Source: Larus michahellis
Lineage: Eukaryota; Chordata; Aves; Charadriiformes; Laridae
DNA: 64,000 nt
NCBI RefSeq assembly: GCF_964199755.1
Contig: NC_133899.1
Location: forward strand, 26,639,446 to 26,703,445
Reading direction: 5' to 3'
Below, piece by piece: positions 21,863 through 34,700 of this stretch. Position 1 is the stretch's first letter. Each line of letters begins with the position of its first letter. The notes below the pieces were generated by a model, which was given only the letters and a program-made list of their open reading frames with translations, ran no database searches and had not been told where the DNA came from. Made by a program: the position numbers and the translations under genes.

Positions 21863-24572
21863 ACAGTACACGTAACGCAGCGGCCGTGGTGGCCACTGAG
21901 CACTCAAAATTATTTCCATGGGAGTCAGTAAAATGAAACAGTCCTCAGTAGGAAAGAACGGAAACTTGAATCAGAGAGGAAAGCTTTCACAGGAGGCTAC
22001 ATGGGAGAACACATTTTAAGGACCAAAAGGATCAGTAAGGAGATGGGTATGGAGGTGAAGACAGGGTTGACTGCTCAGCCAAGAATGCCTGTGACATGAT
22101 GGATTTAACTGAAGCACATCTAGATCTCAAAAATAAGTAGGGCTGAACGACTGGTTACAAAGACTGGTTAAAATGCACCACTCTCATCAGAGAGGGAGCC
22201 GGCTTATATGTCACAGCCAGAGATAAGAGAGATGAACTATGTATTAGGCCAGTGCGGGACAGAGTCTCACGGGATGAAAATTGCAAACAGTCGTGGTAAC
22301 AACTTCCATCGCAGAAGAGGATGACAGGCCATCAGCAAGGCTGGGGAGAGCGAGGAGAGAAACCAGATGAAAATGGCATCTCTGGGAGAAGAATATTATT
22401 ATTAACTGAGAACCGTAACTGTTCAGATGTAAACTGTTAACTCCGGGCGCACCGAGTGGAACAGGCAGTCAGACATGGCCATGTTGTCACTGGTGGAGCT
22501 CCTCCTGGAGCTGCAACGCTTGCGGGGTCACCTCCTGCAAAGCATCGGTGGAGACGGCCAAGAGCTCACAAATCCATCTGCTGGTCTGTCCCATGGCTCT
22601 CCGGGACACTGTAGCCCTGCTCAACCCATGGGCTTCACACTCATCAAGACACACAGGGCACAGTCGTAGGCTCATAAGCCAGGACGTGGTACCCCGAGGA
22701 CCAAGGTGACCTCCACTGACAGCAACGCTCCGGCACAAGCGTTACACACAGGAGATGGGACTGTGTCCCCCGTCCCTGTGCACGGCACGGCGGGGGAGCC
22801 GGGGGGAGCAACGGGGTGATCTGTTCGGTGAAAATGTGAGACAGGAGTAGATGGAGGTGAAGGGGAAGGGCAGAAAGCAAACGGGATGCTAAGAAGAAAG
22901 AAAAATATGAAGCTTGTTGATGAGGGATGTCAGCTAGCAGATCTGATCATATTTTCTGGTTTCTCATTTTTTCAGTAAAAGTTGTTCATACCAAAAAATG
23001 AGATTTCGGGGCAGGATATTATTAACATTTGGTTATTTATTTAAGTAGCAAAGTCTGGAAAAGTTTCGGTAAGGGCGTTATCCCATTCTTCACGTTGCGC
23101 TTTATTCTCTTGGCTCACCGGACAAGTGAAAAATGAAAGGGAAAATCAAAGAAAAAGAGAGACCATGGGGAGCTGCACCCAGACACGCTCCGGACGTGCT
23201 TTTTCTGCGGCCCGGCTTTGAGCGGTCCCTCTGCCCCGCAGGGGACAGTCCCAGCACCACCCGAGCAGGTTTTCTCTCCTGCTGTGCGTGTTCCGCTCCC
23301 ATTGATAGACTTTCTGAGGGGAGGAGGCTCGTGTAGCCTGGCTGCTGCCATCTGCCAGCCCCCTGCTTCTGACTCAGTCCTACAAAACACAAAGGGGCAA
23401 TAGGAGGATCAAAGGTACAAAAAAGTCCATACGCCTTTGGTGAAAATCAGCGACTGAAGAAGAAAGAGCTCAAAAGTGGTGCCCAGATGGAGGCAAATGC
23501 AGGAAAAACTCGCTTGTTATATTGGTGGCTGCCAAAAGGCCAATTAGCACAACACAGGCCAGCTAATCAGTACCCGGGGCTCTGTGAACCGGCTGGGACC
23601 TTGCACTGTCTCTTGCTCCCTGGGAGGGGACGTGGGTGAGGGCCTGGGGTCAGCAAGGGGACGTTGGGGAGCAAAGCGACAGTAGGTGGCCAGGCAGCAC
23701 GTTCTGAAGAACGTGTGGCCATCATTTCCCTTTTACCTCTGTCGCTCTCCAACCAGGTGCCTGCAGGATGCACAACACCGTTGCATCTGGATTATTCTCT
23801 TCCATCGCCATACTGATTCAAGCATATCTCCCCGGGCCGGGGGTTAGTCAGCCTTTGCCAAAAGAATAATTTATGTGAACTTTAAACGTTTTCCAAAAGC
23901 GAAAATCTGGGGCGGAGGCAGAGACAGGCCAGCACAGTGGACATCTGCTTCTGTGGGCACCTCCTGGCTGTGGTGGGTCTCCGGTGGGTCCTGACTCGGG
24001 AAGCATCTGCAGTCCCATGTTATCTGTCGTTCAGAGCCTTTCCTAGGGACAACTTGACATTTCGGAGCTTCCGCCCCTCCCCATGACACCGTTCAATGGC
24101 AACTGTCACATAAACGGGTTCTACTTAAAATTCAGGTTCAGTAATGGAGTCATGTTGAGAAAACCTCAGGGTGCCTCTAAGATTTAAATTCAGGAAAACC
24201 GTCAATGTCAGCCCATCAAACTGTTTACAACAAAAACAGTCTACCTCAAATGGCAAATGAATTGTTTTATCTCCTTTGTCAGGGGCTTGCTGCATATAAT
24301 TTAACACGACAAAGCACAGCACTGGACTTGGAGAATAATAAAAACAGATGGAGCACTTTCTCATTTCTGTGACCTTTTTGTTCCTTGACTTGAATCAGGC
24401 AGTAAATCAGCTGCACTAAGTAACTAGTGCTCCCCATACGCACCTGCTCACTTCCCGAAGCACAGGCAACCTTTCCTGCTAGGCTGTTTAGTTTAATGGT
24501 ATCTCCCTCACATCAGACAGATGTGACTTGATGCTGACGGTGCTACGTAAACTATGCTAATGGAACCTCAAG

Positions 24573-24605
24573 GCAACCTTGAACAACGAAAAGCAACCTT
24601 GAACA
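24573..24605 (+). repeat. 13-base direct repeat
   Basis: 'gcaaccttgaaca' occurs at 24573-24585 and 24593-24605, a period of 20 bases. It is probably a small local duplication. Confidence 0.85.
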
Positions 24606-27317
24606 TCAAGCTGACAAATAAAAACTTGGCTTCAGCTGTTACGATTGCAAAGCAAGCCTTGAAAACACGAGCAGGGTCATCCCGAGCAAGTCCCTTGTTC
24701 TCTTTGCCCAAACTCCCTGTTGACAAACGAGTTGATGTTGGAAAGGGATACATATGAGCAGAGATGGTGGCGTAGACGTGGACGTGATAATCAGTGCTAC
24801 AGAGGATGAAAATTCTGCTTCTTGAGGGAGATTTGCCATTTGTTACAACCTGCCACAAACCTACACCTGTCCAGACCTTTCAAGACCTAAAGATTTAACA
24901 CATTTGGCATCAAGGAAGACATCTCACTGTGACAATACTGAAACAGTGGTGTCTTTCTTATTGTGTCACTCCGTATAAGAAGTCATTTCCAAACGAAAAA
25001 CATTTTGCCATTTTTGGAGCGAAGCGGGATCCTTTGACAGTCAGAGAATTCTCAGAAACTTTTTCCATTTACAGGTAATGCCCTTTCTGACAGGATATAC
25101 TCTTCCAAACTTTTTTCCAAAGAGCTGTAGCTCTTAGTGCTATCCATCTGCAGGGTCAACACAAAAGCTCTACAATACTTTTACACTTCCATCCAACTGT
25201 GCAGCTCTCATTTGAACTTTTTTAATAGATGCACTTAGGAAACTGAACTTTTTATGTCTCCTTACTCATTAACTGTGGAAGACTGATCTTTTGTCTCGGC
25301 TCAGTTTGGCTCCTTTGTGTGTGATCTGTATGAGCAGGAGTCCGGCTGGCCAGGCCACCAGTTACCTAATCCAATTACTGCAGTCCAATTACCACATTGT
25401 GTTCCCCTTCTCCTTGTCATGGACCTTATGACTTCTTCATGCAAGATGAAAGACACCCTTTAAACCTTAGCATAAATTAGTTCACATATTAATGTTGCCT
25501 AGATCTGTCTAGATCCCTCTGCCCGATCAGTGCCTGTTCACCTTACACTAAGGTTTCTGGTGAAAGTAAAGCACAATTACAGCAAGTGTGTGAAACTGTC
25601 ACGCTTCAGTTTCCGTACAGGCTGCAGTCTGGGGTGCTATGAATAATGAATGTACAGCATTGGGGGAAAAAAAAACACCCGTTTTGTTTTGGACTGAAAG
25701 GTATTGAGGCCATCAGATTACAGCAGCCACACGTCCAGGACAGACGATGATTACCAAATTCCACAGAGCAAACACAGCCTGCTTAACCGCCAGGGACCAG
25801 GGCATTATCACGACACAACAATCACAACAGCAGGAGCCCTACACCAGCAAAGAAGCAGGATGAAGAGCTGTCGGCTACAGGAATAACACCAGGAGATGAG
25901 AATCCTCACCTCTGGTCCTTGTAGGAGAAAAGTCATTCTTTGACAGACCACCGAGAGGAGTTTTCTTGGGTGTACCCACCTTACACAAAATACCACAAAG
26001 AGAACCATACAATTCTCTAGAAACCATTGGTGAAGGAACCCAATACCTGGCATCCTCTTTACGCCACCCCGCTCTGCTCCAATGTCCCTTTCTCATGACC
26101 AAAGCGCTGAAGCTGCAGTGGTGCAGCATGGAGTGCCCGTGAGTTCTTCACCAAGTGCTTCGCACCAGTCCTCGGGTACAGCTCAGTACGTGGCCATCTC
26201 ACGAGACTGGGGCAGTCAGACCCCCGTGAGATGACCCACCATGCAATGGCACCAGCGCACAAGGAGAGGGGTGGGACCTCTGCTTTATTCTGACTTTTAT
26301 TGTTGATGGGTCAGCCACTGGAGAAAAGCTTTAAATGCCACAGACCTTCTTTGTGTTGCTGTTAAAGATTTAAAGGTCACCCCAACTGTTTTTGTAAAGA
26401 CGCTATGAGACATAGAATTCATTTTGGACCTGTAAAACTAAGAGTTGCCTGATTAACATTTGTTGATTACAATATAACATGATTACAGCTTCTATACAAC
26501 ACTGCAATATATTCCACGAAACAGTGGGAGCCCATAAATGTACACCTGTTAATCAGGAATGAAATTCCACAACAATAAAAGCTGTGCAGCTGGGTCCTGA
26601 TCCAAAGCTTACAGAAACCAAGGGAGACTCTTTTGTTTTCTATGAGCCCGGGACAAGCTTTCCATTACCTCCCAACACCAGCATTTAAATCATGCGCATT
26701 TCACGCTGTTCTTTGTAAGTGGTTTTGTTCATTTAGAGCTCTGATACTAACAGCGTAAACAATATTCATTAATAAGAAAACAAATGATTTGCCAGTACTG
26801 TAGGGATTTCAATGAATTTTAAATTTTCAAAACAATATCTCTTGGTCCGTATGAATTACAGTAGCAAATCAATTTGCCTTGATTCTGGGTATCCATTTAT
26901 TTGGTTGCTTCTAATAAAACGAACGCCAAGTATGTATTAGTCTAACAGTTTATTTACACCACTTTTCACAAAGGTGTAAACAGAGACTGAAAGCAAACTC
27001 CGTACATGGGAAAGCTGTTATGAGTCTGAACAGGCATTTGGCGACACTGGAGGGGGCCGGAGGAGGCCAGGGAACTGGCACCTGCTTCCTACAGTGTCAG
27101 GAGGACTCGGGCACCTTAATTTTTAGGTTCCTTTGAAACACCATTCCGCATTGATTGAGGGGATGCTGCTGGTAACGTTAATGACTCACCAACAGCAACA
27201 CATTAGCAAACCTTTCTGACTGTACGCCCACTGCCTATGCCCTAAATATGCTGATGACAAGAAGGAAGTGCTTCTCACTCGAGCAGAGATAATACTTCGA
27301 CAGCCAGCAAGAAATGG

Positions 27318-27428
27318 GACGGCCGCCTGCTGCTTGTATTTGCATCCAATCTGGCCGCGGTGGGGAGCGCCGGCGAGCACTCGCTCCGCACCACTTCCCA
27401 AACTCGCTCCAGACAAGGAGCGTCTACG
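27318..27428. promoter_or_regulatory. Short CpG-rich patch
   Basis: About 12 CpGs in about 110 bases by eye ('gacggccgcc', 'ggccgcgg', 'gcgccggcgagc'). It is preceded by 'atttgcatccaat', which joins an octamer-like ATTTGCAT and a CCAAT word at about 27339-27350. It could be a weak promoter or enhancer; no exon is found beside it. Confidence 0.35.
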
Positions 27429-27733
27429 TAAGCTCACGAGGTCAAATTCATCCCTGACATAAAACTTTTCTTACTGCAGGGGGATCTCACTGAGACTGGT
27501 TTTGGACCATTACTGCCTTTAATACTTCTCAGTCTGCTATTTCTTCTTTTACTGAGCTCTGATCGGGTTTTGGCTTGGTCAAAGCCAAAATCTGCGGCTG
27601 CATTTTGTTCTAGACTTATGTTGACCATGATACAAACTTATTTGGGCTCTGCTGAAATCATGAACACAAGCAACCAAGTAAAATCTATTCTTTTCTAGAT
27701 CTACTGTTGCAGTTTGCCTCACACTGGGTTTAT

Positions 27734-27888
27734 TCCCCATCCCTGGAAACATTCCAGGCCAGGTTGGACGGGGCTCTGAGCAACCTGATCTACTTGAAGA
27801 TGTCCCTGCTCATGACAGGGGGGTTGGACTAGATGGCCCTTAAAGGTCCCTTCCCACTCAAACCATTCTGTGATTCTATGATTCTATT
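27734..27888 (+). mobile_element. CR1 LINE 3' end fragment
   Basis: Sense CR1: 'ccccatccctggaaacatt', 'ggttggacggggctctgag', 'gatgtccctgctcatgac', 'ggttggactagatggccc', then 'aaaccattctgtgattc' and the tail 'tatgattctatt'. It is 5'-truncated to about 155 bases. Confidence 0.95.
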
Positions 27889-30800
27889 ATATTTTATTCT
27901 CAGGGGCTTAATCTGGAGCTGAAACACATTCTGAAAAAAAAAAAAAGGATAATAAAAAATCTGAATGTATTACAAATCACTGCACTGTTCTAGGGAGAAA
28001 GAGATGATAAAATATTTTTACATACAACAGTTGGAAGACATTACATCAAGCATGACTCTCAGAATTTTCTTGTTGACAGTGCTATCGCATTGTTGAAAGA
28101 GAAAAAAAGTTTCTAAACACTACCAAGTAACAGCTGGCTACCGAAAAAGATTTTCTGGAAAATCCACCAACATGCAGGTAGGTCTGCTGCTGGGAAAGGG
28201 CACAACTGGGGGCATTAAATTGAGCCTTATAAAGGCTGGCACTGAATTTTGGTGTTTTTTTTTTTAAGTAAAGGCTAGTTTTTGCCTTCAGCACAAAACT
28301 ATAAAACATTATTTTGGCAGCGGGTTGTGCAGTACAGGATCTCAGAAAGGAAAAAGAAGAGAATTAAGATCAAGCCAAGCTGTAAGCAGAGGAACACTAA
28401 TATGTAAGAGTAAGCTCACAACACACGCTTTCCCAGAAGTCAACATTTGATCCTTCTCCTTGTCAACTTTGGCTGAAATGTCCAGAAGATTCAACATTTA
28501 TTAACTGGGGAAGAACAGCTTTTTCACAGACATCCCATTTCCTTAGAGATCTGGTCTGAACGCAACAGAAAATGAAGCACCGAGCCTCAGCTCCTCTTGT
28601 GCTAGGCTTCCCATGACAGACTGCTGGAAATGCTTTGTACTTGTAATATAATATTAAAATCAATTAAAAAAACTCCTCTTTCCTTAATTAAGGCCAAACG
28701 CATGTGCGAAACTATTTGACAGATTTTTCAATAATTTAGCCAGAGTGGAAAGACGGAAAGAGAAAATAGCATTTGAAGGTATTTAAAGCGCAGCACGACA
28801 AGCAGCTAATCTGAATAGAAATGGCAGATGTTTTTCCTCTGTGTCCAGCAAGTGGAACTGCCTAAAGATCAGGGAACAATCACTGCGGTGCAGCTGACGG
28901 GGACGTGGGAACAAGGCTGGTCAGACGGCACGCTCCACCTGACTGTGCACCGTGGTGGGTCTCCACGGGGCTCCTGGGCGCCGCTCTCCGTCACCCCTTT
29001 GCCCGCTCCTCCTCCTGGGAAGCTGGCCCCCGTGGGTTAGTGCCAGCTGAGCCGTTCTTCCAGCCACCCCTCCACAGAGCACAGGAACACACTCCGCGGG
29101 TTTCCACGGAGGTAAAGGATGGGCAGGTAACATCCTTTGGCTTCTGCAATTTAAATTTTCCACCTGATCAGCCAGAAGAAGCAACCGGAGCAGGGCTTGT
29201 GCTTTTTGTTTCGTTTTAACACTTCTAGGGATGTGCCAAGGAAACTCACGGGAACCCAGTCAGTCACTTGTACCAGCTTCATCCTTTAAGAGCCTGTTTC
29301 AATTCCTGCTTCATGCCCTGTTTTCTACTAAGAATGATTATGTGCGAGAGAATCCCTAAATGTCACCTGGGTTTTGGCAAATGCGGTTGCACAATACCGC
29401 TCTGCAGCAACAACGTGCAGCTTAGATTGTGCCGCCAACATAAATCAATGAGGTTAGTCCAATTTAACTGGAAATGAGATAAACAAGAGAATTTCAAGCA
29501 GAGCACTTCTCTTCCAGAGGGCACATCTCCAAATGGGCATTTGCATTCCCTCGGAGTCCCCCCACAGCACCAGCCCGACGCCTGGACAAAGCCCACCTCG
29601 GCTCCACCGGGGGATCCGCAGTCCAGCCCAGCTCCTGCCCTGGTACGGTGGGCACTGGGGGATACACCGGGATACACCGGGATACAGCTGAACGGTGCCT
29701 GCTTTGTACTGCCCACAGACCGCGGCTGATACACCAACGTCAGCAAATGTCAATATCTCTTGTAAAATGAGTGAAGTTAGGTTCAGGACTGCACGACAGA
29801 CCCACGATAAACCCAACACAGGAGTCCTGCGACTGACATTCTAGGGGACGCTGAAGCGCGAGGTGCCCCATAGCCTGCAGCCTGGAACGGCCACTTCTTC
29901 AGAGCCAAACTCTGCAAATCCACTTCCAGAAATTACAGTCCCAGCCCCTGCCTGGGAGCCCGCATGAGAGGCTGCAGTTAAAGAAAGGCAGTGGGATAGA
30001 CTAAATGGAAACCAGAATCCAGCTCCCAGAGAACAAACGAGAGACTTTGCATCTTCACCAGCTTTAAACCACAAAGGAGTCAGCGGAGAGAGCATCTGGA
30101 GTCCATGACCGCGAAGAGTCAGACCTCTAAAGCCGCACGCCTCCTGGAAGTATCTATAGCCTTAGTGTTGCCTGTCTCCTGCCAGGGAAATGATTAACAC
30201 GAACTCAGAGAGCAGCTCCCTTATCAGCAAACACTCCTCACTTGAAGAGCAAGCAAACACACGACTAATGGGATGAATTTTCCCCGCCCAGGTGTATGTG
30301 TGTATGCGATGGATAACTCGCCCTTAACGAAGATGCTGCCCTGCCCCGAGCAGGCTGATGAATATTAATGGCCATGTACCACCAACCTCCCCAGGAGCTG
30401 AGGAAGCAGTTCCAAAACACGATGTAAGGCTTCCTAAGGAAGATTCACAGCCTTCGGCACTTCTTTATCCAGTTCAAACAGGCCAGGCTGCCTCACAGAC
30501 TCTGACCGCCCCAGATGGCGATAGACAGAGGAACTGTAAGTTCCCAGAGATAAAGCTGATCCACCTGGACCACGGCTAAAGGCTGCTGCACGGCAAGGCA
30601 GTGGCTCTGCACAGGAGGACTCATCTCCCCCTTGCAGCAGACTCCAACCCATCCTGCCCTACCACCTCCCTCTGCGGCTCTCTGAGGACTCCCGAAGGTG
30701 GTGGCAGATAGGGACTTTGGGCTGGATTAATGCTATTCTGGTAAACGTTCTTTGAACCCTCACTTTGCACACGCAGAGATTCAGAGAGGGGAGCAAGAAC

Positions 30801-31539
30801 ACTTCACTGGAATTGTTTTGGTCCAGACTCAGAAGCCTTTGCAAGTCCAGCTGGAGTCGACGAGCAGCTAATGGAAACTGCACATCGTGTCTGAAAACCA
30901 GGCACGGGTCATCTTAAAACGAGCCCCAGCAAAATCCAGGCGAGGGTTTATTTCTAGATTCTACCTGATCTCTTACTCTATAATTTGAATTTTAAAAGAT
31001 TTACATATATTTATTGTACATAGCATTAAAAATTCATGCATAGGGAAGACTTGTTTCAAAATTGCCCTTTTGTTCCACATTTGCGCACAAGTGCATTAAA
31101 GTATCGTGTCAACGAAATGAAAATTCAATGAGAGTATCATTTCAAAAGCAGGAAGCGTTTGAAAGGAATAGCCTAGATATTTCTTCAGAGATCTTGACTT
31201 TTGAACCTAAGAACTAGTCTAAATCAATTTAGAGTTCTAAAAGGATCTTATTTTATAACTTACGAGCCCATATCCCACAGCCCTAAGCTGTTCAGCCCGG
31301 GTCATGCCTGTTAATCAAAGCTGCTGGGCTTATCTATAACCTGGGGTGGTTAAGATACCATTGTTCTGGTGATTTGTGCACAAACCATACATGCTTCCAG
31401 GACCCCTCACAAGGCTTCCCAATGCCATTTGCTCAGGATACAGCAACACCTAATGGGAATCATCAGCCCTGTGTTTAAGCTCTTTATCTGCACTGTCCTT
31501 TGCCTATAACGCCTGCCACTGACAGCAGCAGGGCCAGGG
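27889..31539. other. Single-copy noncoding DNA
   Basis: No exon is supported. An A13 run lies at 27934-27946 and a 10-base tandem repeat at 29659. About 28900-29110 is GC-rich with scattered CpGs. 30950-31190 is AT-rich and CpG-poor with repeated 'cattaaa'/'aattcat' words and is a weak enhancer candidate. Confidence 0.45.
29659..29686 (+). repeat. 10-base tandem repeat, 2.8 copies
   Basis: The unit gggatacacc is repeated without gap at 29659, 29669 and 29679, the last copy partial. It is a short minisatellite seed. Confidence 0.85.
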
Positions 31540-31758
31540 TCTCACCACCCTTGGAACAAAGAATTTCTAAATCTCCCCTCTTTCAGTTTAAAACCATTCC
31601 CCCTCGTCTCACGACTCCCCTCCCTGATCCAGAGTCCCTCCCCAGCTTTCCTGGAGCCCCTTTAGGGACTGGAAGGTCTCCGCGGAGCCTTCTCTTCTCC
31701 AGGCTGAACCCCCCCAGCTCTCTCAGCCTGTCCTCACAGCAGAGGGGCTCCAGCTTGG
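31540..31758 (-). mobile_element. CR1 LINE internal fragment
   Basis: Antisense CR1. Blocks: 'tctcaccacccttggaac', 'aaatctcccctctttcag', 'tgatccagagtccctccc', 'ggagccttctcttctcc', 'tctctcagcctgtcctcac', 'agaggggctccagc'. It lacks the 3' tail, is cut on both sides, and is closely related to the middle of the element at 8070. Confidence 0.94.
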
Positions 31759-34700
31759 GATGGCCCCAAGTCAGAGAGAACGGAAGCGAAGATGCCCGAG
31801 TCCCCGAATGGTCCAAGCAGGAGCAGTTGGTGGGTCTGGGCACCTTGGGGTCAGGCCACATCTGAACAGAGGGTTTCCATGACCAGTTGTGTATTGAAGA
31901 ATTTTCAGTCCTAGTTCTGCTCGAGATTAATCAGTTCGTAACTGTTCCTAATTTTCATACCAGTTTCTAGTAGTAAGGGGGAAATCTCTCTTCCCCTTCC
32001 TGGGGTGCTGTGTCCTCCTCTTCAGCTGAGCGGTTGGAAAAGGCCATCTCATTGCCCTCAAGCCCGTCTGCTTTCAGACAAAATTAACTTAACTTGTGGT
32101 CAGAAGCAACCAGAGTCCGCCTGGCTGAGCGCGTGCTGGAGCAGATCCAGGAGCGCTTGCAGCCACGGTGGGGGCCTCCGGCCGCTCACAAAGCAGAGCC
32201 CAGCTCAGCCCATGATAAAACCCTCCTCAGCACTGAGTAATGTCGGCACAAATTGATCCTTAAGAGCTTATTCACCAGGTTTATACAAATACACCTCTTT
32301 GGCAGGATCTGCTGCTCTTCATTTCACACCACTGAGTGTTGGCAGAGTATCTCAACACGCTCAGTGTTTCGCAGTCACTCTGGTCCTTTCAGTGAAGTAC
32401 CTCACCTTTTCATCCCTCTCTCTGCACTCAGATGATGCAGATGTCCATATTTCACTTCTTGAACTTTTCTAACAATCACAAAGAATGGCATATCTGCAAC
32501 ACAGCTTCAGAGGATTCGTGTTCTGTTTGCTTTATCGCCTGCGGGTAATCTTAAAAGACATTTCTTCTCCTGACACATATCAATAAATTAGTCCTTTCCA
32601 CAAGGACAGAAGCAAAATTCCTGTATTTTTCTGGGTCCGCCAGTCAAAGTTTTGCCCTCCCCAGTTATTCACCAGACAATTATTCTTGGAGCTTTTCTAG
32701 GATAACTAAAATTTTCCTTACTTGTGCTGGAGACTGCTCTAACCAACACAGTTTATCACAGCTTTGACACCTCTCTGGCCTTTTCCATCATCAAACACAG
32801 AACTGTACTCATGACCTTCAGCACACAATACATGTGACCAGCAAAAATTGCCCATAATGTGTCTGAAGTGTGACACGGCAGAATTGAAGCGCTCGTCACT
32901 CTTTTACTGCGTACAAGAAAAAGGACTTACCCTGAGTTTGTCAATTAAGGCAGCCATTTCTCAGGATCACTCATAATTAGTCACTATTCACCTATATATT
33001 CATCTAGAAGTGCACTAACCCGTTGCCCCCAGCAGATGAACCTTACATGACTTCACTCTTACCATCAAAGACATTTCTGGCAAAAAGAGAAAATCCCCCA
33101 AAAGAACCTTTGCACACTGTAGGTTTTTGATCTGGAGGGACCACTCTGCGTTACTGTGGCTCTGGAGTTGATTACCGATTGCCCTGCCCCAGTGCCACTT
33201 TAATTCACAAGCCACTCTTTTATTTTCACACAGGGAGATCTTATCCACACGGATAAATACCTGTTGGGAGGGAATGAAGGTGACGGAGCCAGGCTCCTCT
33301 CAGCGGTGCCCACTGACAGGACAAAAGGCACAAATTAAAAAAGAGAAAATTCGTGAGCAGTGTTTTCTGTGCTGCCTCCAGCTCCCAGCCCGTCTCTGTG
33401 GGCTTTCCTTCTGTTACTCTGTGAAAGACAATCCCTTCCATGGTTTTCCATGTCCACTATCCTCATCCCATCCTACCATGCCCAACGTGATACAGAGAAA
33501 AATGAGCCTCCCGGCCCGGTTGCATTTTCTGTGCCTTTCTCCACAAAGCTAGAAGGAATCCCAAGGCATTATGCCAATCGATTTGGAAATATTAAACTGC
33601 CCCCCGCTGTGCACACACGTCTCTGTCTCGTCTCTGCTGAGCACGGGCAGCTCCCAGCGGGCAGGGATCACGTCTAGGAGAAAGGCAAAAATGAGGCAGG
33701 CATCCCCGCAGCCCTTGGGCCACTGAGACCCCTCGCTGAACGGGGCTAATCAAGAAGAGGAGGGTGCTTTCATGCAATGGAGAACCAAAGCCTCAGCACC
33801 ACAGGGAGAGCCCAGGATGGAGGAGCACGGAGCAGGGCTGGGAGCAGGAGGCAGCAGAGCAAACACCGCTCGCGTCTGCATTGCACACCAGCCAAAGCGC
33901 TCCACGGCAGCCAGCCCCAAGGCTGTGGCGGGTGAGCTGCCTTTAGCTTATCTCCGCTTCCTAGATATGGGCGACATCGCCCACTTATACACCCCTCGTC
34001 ACTGGGTGACTGTGCCAGGTTCAGCGCAAAGGGGAAAAAAAAGATCTGAAGAGAGGAACAGGCTCAAAAGCAGAGCTGAAAGCTTGATTTACTCTTCTGA
34101 GAATGAACCGTTAGCAGAGAAGCAGGCTAAACCGATACATGGAGACTCCACCTCTCGTACGCCACAGGCCATATTCCGTTCCCCAGAATTTCTGGCTGGG
34201 AAACAGCGAAGGCCATAACAACACACCCCAGGGACGCGGCTCTGCCTGCTGCCTGCGGGCCCTGCGGCCAGCTGGGACCAAACACCCTTCCAACCTCCAC
34301 GGGGGCTTTACACCACGCATGTAAAATCCATGCCAAATATATCATAGTGCTCATTAACACAAACAAACCTTACGTTTTTAATGTGTTTCTTCTACCGCTG
34401 AGCCTAAAATTTGGTTCGTGTGCCCCCCAGGCACAGGACCTGCCCCAGCTAGCCTAACATTTACAAAGAAAAGATAGAGCAAGACTGGAGGAAAGAGATA
34501 CAAGAACCTCATGAAATGGTCATGTTGAAATATGCACGTACTCCCCAGGCAGCGGCTGGGGAAGGACTGGGTGCTTTTTTCTTTTAACGTTAAACAAACA
34601 AATTCCTCTGCCTCTGCCCTTCAGGTCACGGATTCAATTTAGTATTCTTATCCTCCTGCATCCACGGGGGAGAATAATTGACTCACAGAGTGAGTGAATG

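Larger units (their letters stand above)
21863..27733. other. Single-copy noncoding DNA
   Basis: No supported exon, RNA gene or recognised repeat in about 5.9 kb. Minor features are a 13-base direct repeat at 24573 and a CpG-rich patch at 27318. About 26640-26960 is AT-rich and CpG-poor ('caatattcattaataag', 'gtatgaattacag') and resembles an enhancer-type block. Minus-strand frames near 25875-26262 lack a recognised family. Confidence 0.45.

Noticed and set aside
22780..22820. G-rich run near 22.8 kb as a quadruplex
   Set aside because: Only three runs of at least three G within short distance.
25875..26262. Overlapping minus-strand frames that could be a frameshifted retroelement gene
   Set aside because: No conserved reverse transcriptase, protease or gag motif is visible and no LTR flanks them. 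Kept as unexplained single-copy DNA.
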